This document shows, in pieces, positions 12,562-24,663 of a stretch of 64,000 nt of DNA. Location: positions 791,768 to 855,767 of the forward strand of contig JADDTR010000009.1 in assembly GCA_015345905.1 (NCBI GenBank), read 5' to 3'. A model generated the notes under the pieces. The model was not told the origin of the DNA. It did no database searches and saw nothing but the letters and a program-made list of their open reading frames with translations. The stretch is from Aotearoamyces nothofagi (Eukaryota > Ascomycota > Leotiomycetes > Leotiales > Tympanidaceae). Each line of letters begins with the position of its first letter. Position 1 is the stretch's first letter. The translations under genes and the position numbers were made by a program.

Positions 12562-15500
12562 ATTGCGGTAGATTACCCTACCTATTACATTCTGTATAGA
12601 AGATACCTGTATATATATACATTACCTTTTTAATAAGTGTACACAAGATGGAGGAAAGAAATCAAGAGATACTTCGCCAAAGCAGAATTGGCTGTATATG
12701 AACTGAACCTTGCAATCATCAGCGAGAGACTACCAGTCAAGCACAGGCTGTACAGCCTCTTATAATGCATAATTATCTATCCTATTAAATCAGTATCTAT
12801 CGCTCCGACTGATATGTGACTTTCGTTCAGCCCCTTTCTGTATTGAATCAATCTAGATGTTGCACAACTTAGATTCAAAACTTCAGTCAGATCCCCTCGC
12901 CGTCACACGATGACGATTTAGACCTCAAACGCTGGGCTGCAGCGATAAGACTGATGCAGGGAAATGTTCCCCAAGATAACTAGAGATCAGAACCCCGTCC
13001 CCAAAAACCCCAAAATCCCGGATCCACATAATCTTTGAGCTAAATTCCCGGAAAACAGGTCAACGTGGAACGCTAAATCACGTGGAGAACAAAGCATTTG
13101 TTGTTGGCCCTATATACCAGGCATAGACAATATGGCCACGTGACTGGGACGAAAAAAAATCCGACCCGAGCGAGAGAACTCGGGCCCGTCAGATCCCGAA
13201 CTCGCCCTGAATCATCCACCACGACCGGCTCAGAGAGCAGCACAGACAGGAGACCGAGCCGACTCTCGACATGTCAGAAAAGAAATAGGGCAAGAAAAAA
13301 AGAGGGCTGGGCGACAACTGCCGTACCTCTCAGTGCTGCCATGCCGGCGCTCAACCGCGACACCATTTTATTCCTAACACCCTCGCCAGCGGGCCGCCGG
13401 ATTGGTTGCGCGCTCCCCTTATCTATCGCGCGCGGGCGCATTCCGATGGGCAGCCGGGAAAAAAATCAGTTAGGAAATCAGTCAATCCATCGGCGTTAGC
13501 TACAGTTTGCGAATGTGAATGCCTGCGTCCAGACCGCGCGGTCGCCCCATCTCTTTTATTGCGGCAATTTTCCTCAGCCTGCTTCGTCTCTTGGGAGTGC
13601 AGAGAGAGGCTGAAGAGGAGGGTTAGGGTTACCTGAGGCCCAGCTTCGCGCGTGCGCTGTCTCCATTGGCTGGGTGCTTTCTAGCAATGTGATCGGGACG
13701 GGACTGTGGAGACGAGATGTTCTGGGTTTTTTTTTCTTTTGTGGGGAGGCGCGCTCCGACGATCGGAGGAAGCGCGGCACGTGATGGGGCGAGAGAAGAG
13801 GGTTTTGGGGGTTATCAGGGCTGGGTGGGTAGCCCTAAAAATCAGCGAAGAGGCAGATGGGAGCCGGGGCTTCTGCTCGAGAATCACGATTGATTGCCAT
13901 TTCGCAGATACCGCGCGCGACATGGCGTTCTGACGTACTGTAAGACCTGCTGCTATTGTTGCAGCACCATCACAGCATCACGATATCACCGTCGCGCAAG
14001 TTCACGTGGTCTCGGGCTATGCCCATCGCGACGGAGAAGGGTCCATCCGCGACACCATCGAGACATCTAGACCCGACCAGCGCTCGCTATGGACTTGGCG
14101 ATGGGCGAAGGCTTGGAAAGGAGAACAAGAACAAGAAGCAGGGAAAAGGAGGATTTCCGAAGCAGCATATCCATGGTATACGAGTGCGCCCAGATTCCTC
14201 GAGCGATTAATCAGGAAGGCAGCCGGGTTTGGCCGGGGGAGGGAATCACGTTACTCTGGAAGAGGCAGGTGCTGACAACACGAAAGGCACGAGAGCGTTA
14301 TTATTACGAGTTAGTTTGCTGGCAGCTCCGGCTCTTAGCTGGACGGTGCTGGAACCACTGGAGAGTCTGTGTCACACGCAGCAGAGTTGCGCCGAGCGCA
14401 CGGGAGCCGGGCAGCAGAGACACTGGATGATGGGTTTCGGTCTGTGTTCGAGCGTTGAAGAGATGCTGTTGCCATCTTGCATCTTCTGCAGCATGGGATT
14501 CTGGATTTGGCCAGCTTGGCAGCCGCCGGGAGCCTTGCACGAGCGGCGGTGGCGTTTGGGGTATGTGGAAACCAGCCGACAGGCCGCCACGCCGCCTGCC
14601 TGTTCCCCGGGTGGCAGGCGGGAGGGGCGAGGACGAGGGAGGGACGGCACAGACTGGCGGCAGGTGAGGAGGGATGCGAGCGACGGTTCCGGGTTCTGCG
14701 AGCCACTAGCCGGGTGGCTGACCAGCCTCAGACGGCCCCAAACGGCCCAAGTGGCGCCAAGTGGCACCACCCTGGACAGCCGATCCACCGCGATTCCCAC
14801 GTGCGACAGGCATTATGCAGTGGTTGCCGATAAGAGAAGATGGAGCGTCTGGCTCAGCCAATGGCAGCGCCCGCATTGCGCTCCCACAGCTTCTCGAAGC
14901 AGTGAGGCCCCCAAACAAGGAAGGTCGCACGACGATCAAGCCGGGAGCCGTCGAGATACCTCACGCCAGCTCTGCCGATCACTTCTGGGCTCCCCAATCA
15001 GCTGTGCGCAACAGCGGCCGGCTGGCCGCTACCACCGACAAGCGCTGCACTTTCGGCATCGTCGCCGCCGCCACTGCATTGATGATTCCGCATCGGTCGA
15101 TACGGCCCTGTCTGACACTGCGCCGGTATTCCCATGCCATGCCGACGTTAGGCTCGAGACGGCAGGTGCCAAGCCGCTGCCAAGACGGCGGGTGCACTGC
15201 GGCTGATAGTGGCTAGCACCACGGCCTTTGGAGATAGGCATGTACAGTCTGTACAGTACTGTGCATCGAACTTCATCTTCAGTCCCGGGTTGCTGGGACA
15301 GGGAAGCGCTGCTGGCTCTGCGGAGAAGCAATGCCATCGTGTCGTTCGACTGGCATTGGGTAGCAAAGTCGTGCTGCAGCCTTCCATCGTGACAGAAAGG
15401 AGGGAATGTCCGAATCTGTCTCCCGACTGACTCCCATATCTCCAGGATCCATCCATCCATCCTCCTGGAACGCATTGCGGCTATACTAATCCCACTATCA

Positions 15501-16170
15501 ACCGCGACGCCGCTATGCTTCGTACTCCTCTCCGTGCCTCTAACGGCTTGCGTTGCATGGCTATCTCGCATCTCATCTTATCGACCTGTGGCTAATCATG
15601 GACGTCGCATATGCACATGCTATCTCTATCAACAATGGCATGACTTGCCGTGCGCGAAACCTCGGACGAGTACGGGTCCCCTTCGTCTAAACGTCCACCA
15701 TCAATCTGTCTGTCTAGCTAGGTATGGCGTCTTATTGGGATCGCGACGTTTTCTCGTAATATGGCATCAACGCCCTCCCCGCACTCTGGTTGATCCCAAG
15801 TGCCGCGCGAATAACCAGACACAGGTTTGGAATCGTATTGTGCACGACTTGCCTGAACAGGCAGGGTGTCGGGTATATCAGGACTGGGTGTTGCGTTGCA
15901 TGTCGTATGCGCTTCGCGCGTCTCTGCTGCCGTATACAGCCCGCACCTTGGATGCCTGGAGTAAGCATGTGCTCACGAGGCTGACTGCCCTCAACAAGGG
16001 GGGCGTAGCCACGACGCTACAGCTAATTAACGTCCCAGAAAGTGCTGTACTGTTCCGTGGCAAGCAGGGTTCAGGATATGCCTGGATGCCACTATTCGCT
16101 GCCCGACCACGCTGGATAGCATTGCAGTACTTACCAGTGGGGTCGGTCGACGGGGTGGAGGCAGGCCGAC

Positions 16171-16270
16171 TCCAAGCACCACCTAGCGCTACCAAGCACT
16201 ATCAAGCACTGCGAAGCGCTACCAAGCACTATCAAGCACTGCGAAGCACTGCTAAGCACTGCTGGGCACC
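16171..16270. repeat. 10-bp-period minisatellite
   Basis: Ten units of 10 bp follow the pattern NNNAAGCACT, with a higher-order 30-bp repeat (ACCAAGCACT, ATCAAGCACT, GCGAAGCRCT) in the middle. It lies about 0.8 kb before the peptide transporter start. Confidence 0.8.
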
Positions 16271-16459
16271 GCTGGCACCCACTGGACATCCGCTGGACAC
16301 GCACAGGACCCCCGCCGCAGGTAAGCTTTCGCAAATCTCGCTAATCCGGAAAATAACGCTCCGCCGCGCGCTAGACCCGGCGACGGCCAAGCGCGCGTCC
16401 TAGCCGAGGCTGCACCGCCGGCTCTCCCCTAGCCAGTCTTGCCGATTGGCCTGGTTGCG

Positions 16460-16486
16460 CCGATTAGGCCGATTAGGCCGATTAGC
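16460..16486. repeat. 9-bp tandem repeat
   Basis: CGATTAGGC is repeated three times, the last copy with one or two changes, in the GC-rich region upstream of the peptide transporter gene. Confidence 0.7.
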
Positions 16487-17049
16487 CGTAGATGCTCCTG
16501 CACTAGCGCCTACGCCTCCGCGACATCTCCAAAGCGCCACGCTGCGCGCTGTTCTGCCTCTGTCGCCTGTGTTCAGCGGCCGTCATCGCAGGCCTCTCTC
16601 CCAGTAGACACCGGGCACCTACGTACCGCGGTCCCTAGACGCCCCGAGACGGCCCTGCCTGCGCCGTAGCCGTAGGCGAAGCCACGGGGGCGACGAGGTA
16701 GGAGGGCTCCGAAGATAACGTTAGCCCTGCCCTGCCCTGCCCTGTGCCGTTCTTGTGCCGATTGGATCTGTGCGCATGAGGTGATGTGTGGAAATATCCT
16801 GATGCTAGGCTATCGGCGAGCATGCTTGCCACCGGGCACTTATTCTGGATGATAAGCTCGACTTGCTCGCCCAAACGGGCCTGATCGGGGCCTGAGGGGC
16901 TGGCTGGCTCAGTGCACGGCATTATATCTACACATCCCATCCCCCCCCTCCTTCTCCCCGTCCTCCATATACGCTCGGATTTGCCCCATCACCATCCTCA
17001 TCGCGTCCGATATCCGTTGTGACAGTCTTTGTCGCAACCATCGTCAGAG

Positions 17050-19123
17050 ATGCCTACCGAAATTGATGCCCTCCAGGCCGGTGCCCTCGTCACGGATATT
17101 GCGGCTGAGCCCTCGAAGGAGGCTCCAAACCGCACCTCGCTCACCCATATTCCTGCATACCCAGGAGATGACAAGCTGATAGCCGAGAGAAAGCAGTATT
17201 TCGCCACTGCCGACGATGGCCACGAAGCTATTATTCCAACACTGGATGAGATCGAGGGAGAGAACAAGCTGAGGAAGATCTCGGCTCCCATTCCTTGGGC
17301 TGTCTACACCATCGCCTTTGTCGAACTCTGCGAGCGATTTTCTTACTATGGATCACAAGTCGTCTGTATGTTGCCTCTTCTACTGTTCTTTTACTGCTCT
17401 TTTCCGCCTCCATTTTAGCTGCTTGCGTTCGGCGATGACGCTAAGCGAGAAACTGCGAGGGCCTCAACTTCAAGAACTCCACTAATTGCTCCGTGCCGCA
17501 GTCTCCAACTTCATCAACCACTCCCTTCCGAATGGATCGCTCCCCGGGTCAAACCCGAAGACTGGTGCGGGTGGCAGTTCATCAAGTGCTGTTTCCGGAG
17601 CTCTTGGCTTGGGTACGGAGGTTGCCTCGGGTCTCAGCACGTTCCTGTCGTTCTGGGTCTATACCACTCCATTGTTTGGCGCATGGGTGGCCGATTCCCA
17701 CTGGGGTAGATACAAGACGATCTGCATCGGTATTGCCATTGCCCTCCTTGCTCATATTGTCTTGATCATCTGCGCTATTCCACCCATCATTGTCAAGACG
17801 GATACTGCGCTGGGCATCTTCTGTCTTGCCCTTATTCTTCTCGGCCTCGGTACCGGTGGCTTCAAGCCCAATATTTCACCCTTGGTCGTAGAGCAGATTC
17901 AAGTCAAGATCGCTTGTGTGGAGACCCTCCCATCTGGCGAGCGCGTTATCGTTGATCCCACCATCACCCAGAGCAGAATTTACCATTACTTCTACCTCTT
18001 CATCAACATCGGTGCCCTGGTCGGGCAGATTGGCATGGCCTACGCAGAAAAGTACGTCGGTTTCTGGTTGGCATTTACTCTCCCAACTATCATGTTCCTG
18101 TTCTGCCCAGCAATCATGTTCTGGGGAAGAAACAGATATGATCAAACTCCGGCAACTGGATCCGTCCTTGGAAAGGCCCTCAAGTTGTTCTTCTTTGCGC
18201 AGAAGGGCCGCTGGTCTTTCAACCCGGTCACTTCTTACAAGCGTCTCAATGACGGCACCATGTGGCATGACTGCAAGCCTTCTCAGATCGAACCATCCCG
18301 ACGTCCATCGTGGATGACTTTCGATGATGCCTGGGTTGACGAGGTGCGTCGTGGATTGAAGGCCTGCGCGGTTTTCGCCTGGTACCCGCTCTACTGGATT
18401 GCCTACAACCCCTTGAACGCTACCCTCACCACCCAAGCATCCATCATGACACTCCACGGTATCCCCAACGACGTGCTCAATAACCTGGATCCGTTTGCGC
18501 TTATCATCTTGATTCCTATCTGTGATGGATTAGTATACCCGCTTCTCCGCAAATATAATATCAAGTTCTCTCCCATCCGAAAGATCACTGTTGGCTTCTT
18601 CACCGCCTGTCTTGCCATGATCTGGGCTGGTGTTATCCAAGTTTACATCTACAGAACATCCCCCTGCGGATATGATGCTGATACCTGCGAGGATGCCGAT
18701 GGAAACGTTCTCGCCGCTCCCATCAACGTTTGGGCCCAGACCGGTTCTTACGTCCTGATTGCCCTGTCCGAGATTTTTGCCTCCATCACCTCCCTCGAAT
18801 ACGCGTACTCCAAAGCACCCCGAAACATGAGATCCCTGATCCAAGCCATTGCTCTCTTCACCAATGCCATCTCTTCAGCCATCGCAGAAGCTATGGTGTC
18901 ACTTACCGAAGACCCTCTACTCCAATGGAACTACTTCGTTGCCGCCATCCTTGCTTTCGTTGGTGGTACCGGCTTCTTCCTCACTTTCAGACATCTAGAT
19001 GCTGAGGATGATGAACTCAATCTGTTGCCAGAGGGAGATATGTTTGCGACTCTGAAGACTGACGGGTCGACTTCGGTTGAGGAGTCGAGACCAGTTGCTG
19101 CTGAAATTACGGAGAAGATTTAG
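17050..19123 (+). CDS. PTR2: POT/PTR2 proton-coupled peptide transporter
   Basis: Two exons, 17050-17365 and 17502-19123, give 645 residues, typical for fungal Ptr2. After a long acidic N-terminal tail the first helix carries the family motif ELCERFSYYG, part of the ExxER proton-coupling signature. The intron joins it in frame to SQVVFSNFINHSLPNG. The second conserved block is WVADSHWGRYKTI and the third FYLFINIGALVGQIG. About 12 hydrophobic segments are visible, with a charged central loop and a charged C-terminal tail. The protein imports di- and tripeptides across the plasma membrane with protons. The 136-bp intron is longer than most in this window. Confidence 0.93.
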
Positions 19124-19549
19124 ATGGATTGAGCCGGGTTCCTGTAATATAGATAAGGTTATATGGATGTGTTTTAAGATTTACTTGTGGCACTATATCT
19201 GGTGGGGTAAAAGCTAGATCATTTGAATAAAGTTGGTTTTTTATATCATGTACTGCTTACGGTAAATACTATACTGTATTATAATGTCGCAATTGTGGAT
19301 CATCTAAGTGATTGGCTGAAAAAGAAAGGGTCACGTGTGCTGCTCTAGTCTTATTCCCGCCTGGTCACTGTATCATAACACCAAGCCTCCCTCTATGCGC
19401 TCTAGAACGATGGCTGGCGAGTGACCGGCTATTCTCTGACCTAGTTATATTGCTTAGAGATAGGAATTACTAGAGAGGCGACAAAGTAGCTTTAATCCAA
19501 CCTGAGTTTTGAGTTTGCCGGCGAGCCGAGGCGAGCCTCGAGTTTACTC
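19124..19549. other. Intergenic after PTR2
   Basis: This is the 3' region of the peptide transporter followed by non-coding DNA. No motif-bearing frame was seen. Confidence 0.45.
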
Positions 19550-19700
19550 GTACTGAAAAGAGAGTATATTCGGAGGTGGCAAGATGATGTATAAAGCTAA
19601 CCCCTCGCAAGTAGTTTTATAGACACTCGCTTACTAATAAGTGACTAATAATACGTATACCTGAGGCATAGCATTTCCTAGGCTTCACAGTACTGTATTA
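19550..19700 (-). repeat. Dispersed LTR-like repeat, copy 1
   Basis: Read on the minus strand this block matches sequences at 34961 and 50828. Shared landmarks in order are TACTGTGAAGCC, AGGAAATKCTATGCC, TAGTAAGCGAG, a TATAAAAC box, GCGAGGGG, a TCATCTTGCCACC-like segment and ATACTCTCTTYTCAGTAC. No coding capacity is seen. It resembles a solo LTR or small non-autonomous element, but no target-site duplication was established. Confidence 0.7.
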
Positions 19701-19829
19701 TAATACCAATAAATATCATGCCTCATTGATAAGGCAAGTATCAGATCTCTCACGTGGCGCTGACCTCATTCTAGTTAATGTCCATCATCCGTCTGGGTCA
19801 ATTGAATTTATGCACGAGTATTGTCGTTC

Positions 19830-21955
19830 ATGGCTCAAGCTCTAACTTCTCCCTTGACAGCAGAAACAGCAGTTCAGAAACAAATCTTCCACCTGAATTT
19901 CTACCGGCTACATCTCCTCTATTTCATCATCAGCATCCTTATCTTCTCTATAATTTTCCACTTCAGCAATGGCATGGAGCACGTGTCATATGTTGATTCA
20001 CTCTTCCTCTGCTGCAGTGCCATGACAGCAACAGGGTTGTCCCCAATAGATCTGAATATACTGACGGCATGGCAGCAAGTGATTTTATGTTTACAGATGG
20101 TAATGGGAGATCTGACGTTGTTGAGTATCTCGATGGTTGTAGTGAGGAGGTGGTGGTTTGAGAAGAGCATCAAGGAGTTCTTGGCAGGGAGTGGGACGGG
20201 GAGGAGGGTGGCGGATAATATTGAAGAGGGGGGTCGTAGTGAGGAATTGATAGTGGGCGAGGAAGACGCTAGATTGTCTAGAACACGGGAGAGACTGAAG
20301 GCGAGAGGAAGGAGGTATAAGAAGTCGCACGAGGCGGGATATGGTGGATTCCCGGCGCCGTGGGATCATCATTATATCAGAAGAGCGTGTCGGCTGATGT
20401 TTGGGTCGACTTTCACGCGGTTTCATCGGACACCGCGGCTGGAGAATCATGGATATCTCTCTTTCAAACCCTCTCTGGACCATCGGGTAAGTTCATCGTC
20501 TCGATTCCTGCAAAGCGAGCGTTAACAGGTGAAGGGTCGCTTTCGAAACTTGACAGTCGAGCAAGAACGGGAGTTGGGTGGGGTTGAATATAGAGCTTTG
20601 GCTTTCCTCCTGTGGTTGCTTCCTATATATTTTATATTCTGGATCCTGTTTACCATGGCGATATTGATACCGTATAGTACTCGACACAGCCTATCGTCAA
20701 CCATCAAGTTATCGCAACCAGGTGATCTTAATCCGCAGTGGTGGGCTTTCTTTGTCTCCGTGTCGTCATATACAAATACCGGGATGAATCTCCTGAATGA
20801 AAGCATGATACGTAAGTTTTAATCTCGTGCAATCGTCTTGGTTCTAGTCTGAAGCGCTGCAGCGGTCAGAAAAGATGCACTAATCCTGATCATAACGGGC
20901 ACCGTGTTCCTCTCTGGGAACCTTTTCTACCCCGTTTTCCTCCGCCTCGTCATCTGGACTCTCGGCAGACTAATCCACCGCAACAGCGAGCTCCACCACT
21001 CCATCTCGTTCCTCCTACACCACCCGAGGCGGTGCTATCTCTTCCTCTTTCCAAAAAAGAACACGTGGTACCTTCTTGGCATCCAAAGCGGCATCATCTT
21101 CCTCGCCTGGATCCTCTTCGAAATCCTCAACATCAACTACCCACCTATTGACCCTGGAATTCCGACTGGGGAAAGAATCATGGATGGACTCTATCAAGCT
21201 GTTTCTGTCCGTGCTTCTGGAGAGTATGTGGTAAACATTGCAGATGTGGCTCCGGCGTTGCAGGTTTTCTATATGATCGTCATGTACCTTTCTGCATTCC
21301 CGTTGATTATGAGTCTGCGCCAGACGAATGTTTACGAAGAGCGTTCGTTGGGTGTTGATGATAGTATAGAGCAGGGCCAGAATGGTGATCAGGAGACCGA
21401 ACCTGGGGGATCGTCTTCTTCACTACTTGGGGTTCGTCCTTCCATCCAACATACATTTTATCCCCTCATAGCTTGAATATTAAACTTATTTGCCTTTCAC
21501 AGATACATATACGGAATCAACTAGCCTACGACCTCTGGTGGTTGATCCTGGCCATCTTTCTCATCAGCATCATTGAACGGGACGCTCTCTCCACCACCTC
21601 TGGGACTTCCAGCATCTTCAGCGTCATTTTTGAAGTCGTATCCGGCTATGGCACAGTCGGACTCTCGCTCGGCGTCCCGGAGGATGATTATTCCTTCTGT
21701 GGCACCTGGCATAAACTGTCGAAATTGATCCTCATCACAGTCATGTTGAGGGGCCGACACCGGATTCTGCCAGCGGCGATTGATAGGGCAGTGCTGATAC
21801 CGGGGAAGGGGCTTATGAGGAGGATGGATGGGGCCTATTCTGGGCGAAATCGGCGGGAGGGAGCAGGCTGGAGGGATAGAAGGGAGCAGAGGGGAGACGA
21901 GGAGGTTGATGCTGAGGATACAGAGGTGGCTGGGCAGGCTAGAGATGCTTCTTGA
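19830..21955 (+). CDS. Trk/HKT-type potassium transporter
   Basis: Exons 19830-20486, 20529-20811, 20863-21431 and 21503-21955 encode 653 residues. The first membrane-pore-membrane unit shows YRLHLLYFIISILIFSIIF, then YVDSLFLCCSAMTATGLSP, where the filter Gly follows the pore helix. A basic and acidic cytosolic loop follows, as in yeast Trk1/Trk2. Later units include WWAFFVSVSSYTNTGMNLLN, the third region around QAVSVRASGEYVVNIAD and the fourth at EVVSGYGTVGLSLGVPE. Each carries a filter-like Gly. The introns are 42, 51 and 71 bp; the third donor GTTCGT is unusual but its use keeps the frame to IHIRNQLAYDLWW. The protein mediates K+ uptake at the plasma membrane. The long loop is shorter than in yeast Trk1. 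Confidence 0.88.
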
Positions 21956-22547
21956 AGTTTTAGCTTTAGAATAGCACGGCCTGCAGAATGTTTAGTGAGC
22001 TTGGCAAGCACAATAGTATTATTATATGTTATAATATAAATCATAAAGTACAGACGCAATATAGAAGGATGATTAGCATTTGCTTATGATAGTGGACAAG
22101 GGGATTGTATAATAGTGTTCTATATAGACTAATACAGGCCAAGATGGTTCACTGCCATGACGTCTCGTTCTACTGCACGCACTCATCAATCGATAGCGAA
22201 GACCGTCTAGTCACTTTCTGCACATCATCATTTCCCCTCTCCTCCCCTCCCTTGCTAGGAGTCATCAGAATACAGATGCTGAATATCTTGGGCGCTTTCG
22301 GTGATGATTAATGCCGTAAGTAGCAGACGACGTCTTCTGAAGTTCCATATCGTAGTGTGCGCTATATAGGCGATTCCTACCCAGCCCATCGACTGTTCCA
22401 ATTGATATCCTTCCATAATGGCCTCGGTAACTCTGAAACTTACCAAGTTTTATGTACGAGGTACATTATAAAAGGGTATCTTAACGCCGTAACACCTATG
22501 ATACATCCCACATGGAGAGCAATATTTCCAGTAGTCACCTTTCCTTC
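21956..22547. other. Convergent intergenic region
   Basis: About 590 bp lies between the Trk gene and the 3' end of the Yaf9 gene, which face each other. It is expected to carry both 3' UTRs; no other feature was seen. Confidence 0.5.
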
Positions 22548-23344
22548 TCAAGCCCTCAAGCTTGCCAACAGAGCTTCCTTCTTCCTCAGTTCTCTCGTGA
22601 GTTCCTTTGTTTGCTCATCAACCTTCGCCTGTGCCTCCTTTAATCGCTTGATTTCTAGCTGCTCTGTTTCCCTCGAGAATGGTTGCCCGGGACTGCTTCT
22701 TGCTGGAACCATCGCGCTTCTGTCTCCCAAAGCGTTGCTTCCAAGACTCTTCCTTTTGCTACCCTTACCACCCTTGACTTTCTCTGGCCCGCTTGTTAGG
22801 ATTTCATAAAAGGCATCGAAAGGCTCGTTGAAAATCTGTTCCTCATAGACCCAAGAGATAACCTGGTTCCCGTTCAGCTTCTGAGCGGCCTTCTCTTCTT
22901 CCGTTCCGTAGGGATGCAACCGCAATCCATGCCAAATTGATTGCGGTTTCTCATTTGATTCCGCGGCGTAGTATAATTTGATGCAGATTTCGAACTCACC
23001 CCAGCCAGTTTCGGATACAGAGAATGGTTGGCCGGGAACAGCATCGATATCTAAGAGGGGAGTTAGCAGCGCTACAGGTCCAAGTTAGATCAAGACCGTG
23101 ACGTACTCCTCAACGGGTTTGGGATAGATTCGTGCAGCTTAAACTGGACCTTCTTCAACCAATACGTGATATCAGTATTGTCGACGCCTTTGACAAAGAC
23201 GGTCCACTGATGTGTGTGGTCTGCGGGGGTGCCTGCGGGTTTAGGATTCGTCACGTCGTCAAAAGGCTTTGCGGTGGTGCCATAGACGAAAGGACGAAAT
23301 ATCTGCACACCTTTAACGCGCTTCGAGGAACTCGGTGGCGCCAT
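22548..23344 (-). CDS. YAF9: YEATS-domain protein Yaf9 (NuA4/SWR1 subunit)
   Basis: Exons 23344-23107 and 23050-22548 give 246 residues. The YEATS fold is evident from [34 protein letters not shown] and, across the 56-bp intron, [17 protein letters not shown]. The acyl-lysine pocket Trp-Gly-Glu-Phe segment is intact. After residue about 140 comes a linker and a C-terminal coiled coil ([16 protein letters not shown]), as in yeast Yaf9. It is a nuclear subunit shared by the NuA4 acetyltransferase and SWR1 remodeler. Its start lies 226 bp from the divergent Coq11-like gene, so the two share a promoter region. Confidence 0.93.
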
Positions 23345-23570
23345 GGATGTAGATGAGAGGGATATAGTGAGATGGTGAGATGGCGAGATGGTGAGAGGGT
23401 TATTGATTACTTAGTGGTGCTTTTGACTTCGCGCGCTTTCTGAACGGATTATTGTAGATCCTTAGCGGCGGGGAGCGCTGCAAGGAATCCCCGTAAATGG
23501 TCAATGCTTCTCGGATGAGATCAGTCGATCAATTGGAAAGGATGTTATGTTCATCGATGAAAATAAAAAT
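23345..23570. promoter_or_regulatory. Shared promoter YAF9 / COQ11-like
   Basis: This 226-bp region separates two divergent start codons and must contain both promoters. It includes an imperfect 8-bp repetition (GAGATGGT/GAGATGGC) at about 23368-23398. Confidence 0.55.
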
Positions 23571-24534
23571 ATGGCCACAGTCAAGAAAGTCATCGTTTGC
23601 GGTGGGAATGGTTTCCTGGGTTCACGTATATGCAAGGCCGCAGTGGCTCGAGGATGGGATGTCACGTCAATCAGGTAAATTCCTCAAGGTTACACTACAC
23701 CTACGTGCAGAGCTCTCGAGGCTTCTCTTGATGGAATGGTGCATATAATGGCTAACTCCTGTCGCAAGTCGCTCCGGTGAACCTGTCTGGTCGTCAGTGA
23801 CAACCTCATCGAATCCTCCGCCGTGGTCACATAAAGTGGCTTGGGAACGCGCCGACATTCTCAAACCGACCACATATGCTCCTCTTCTCAAAGATGCGGA
23901 TGCCGTTGTCCACACCATTGGTATCCTATTAGAGGCCGATTATAAAGGCGTCATATCTGGCCGAGAGTCACCTATTTCTGGTCTTCGAAGAGCGTTTTCT
24001 ACCACGAAGGGGGGGAGCCAAAATCCTCTACAACGAAAGCCAGAGGAGGACCTGAAGCCACAAGAGAAGGATGGCCAAATCACGTACGAACTTATGAATA
24101 GGGATTCAGCAATTACTCTAGCGCAGGAAGCATCAAGAGAGAAGGTTTCAACATTTGCGTATATTTCAGCTGCCGCTGGTGCTCCAGTATTACCTGCAAG
24201 GTACATAACAACGAAGAGAGAAGCAGAATCATCGATAGAGTCAAACTTCCCAACCATGAGGTCATTTTTTGTAAGGCCTGGGATGCTGTATGATAGCTCA
24301 CGGACCATCACGATGCCATTGGCCGCAGCAACCGGTCTGGGATCTGTTTTTAATGATCTTACTGGGGGAGCCTTTGGCAATTTCCTCGGAGCAGCAGGCA
24401 CGAAACCACTCAAAGTCGACGTAGTGGCAGAGGCTGTCGTTGAGGGTTTGTACGATGAGAACGTCAAAGGGCCAGTAGAGACGAAAGAGATTGAAGAATT
24501 GGCTAAAATGGGGTGGAGGAACGGGATGTTATAA
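23571..24534 (+). CDS. COQ11: Coq11-like mitochondrial NAD(P)-binding reductase
   Basis: Exons 23571-23674 and 23769-24534 give 289 residues. The Rossmann motif VIVCGGNGFLGSRICKAAV sits at the N-terminus, and the 94-bp intron joins SISRSGEPVW. Further atypical SDR signatures are ADAVVHTIGILLE and YISAAAGAP, with YITTKREAE supplying the YxxxK pair. This arrangement matches the yeast YLR290C/Coq11 family, a component of the coenzyme Q synthome in mitochondria. An in-frame ATG at 23547 would add eight residues; 23571 is chosen because the Rossmann strand follows directly. Confidence 0.85.
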
Positions 24535-24663
24535 ACGCGGAAAAGTCCATTTAGTATGATCCGGCACTGATGATGCCCTGTAACAATAGCTCTACGTGGT
24601 TGTACCATCCAACTCCAATATGACCATTCCTTAATCCCACAAACATGCACTCGCCCCTCTACC

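Larger units (their letters stand above)
12562..17049. other. Long GC-rich gene-poor region
   Basis: About 4.5 kb with no gene I can support. Many long overlapping open frames on both strands between 13.1 and 16.9 kb (up to about 325 codons) look like by-products of GC-rich sequence, with no hydrophobic segments, motifs or matching splice structure. Short tandem repeats occur near 16.2 and 16.46 kb. The last few hundred bases are the promoter and leader of the peptide transporter gene. Confidence 0.5.

Noticed and set aside
14229-15206. 325-codon open frame in GC-rich DNA
   Set aside because: Overlaps equally long frames on both strands, with no motifs, domains or splice structure; composition artefact.
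15534-16403. 289-codon open frame
   Set aside because: Runs through the 10-bp minisatellite and has random-like composition; no domain recognised.
17876-18457. 193-codon minus-strand frame
   Set aside because: Antisense shadow of the PTR2 transporter coding sequence.
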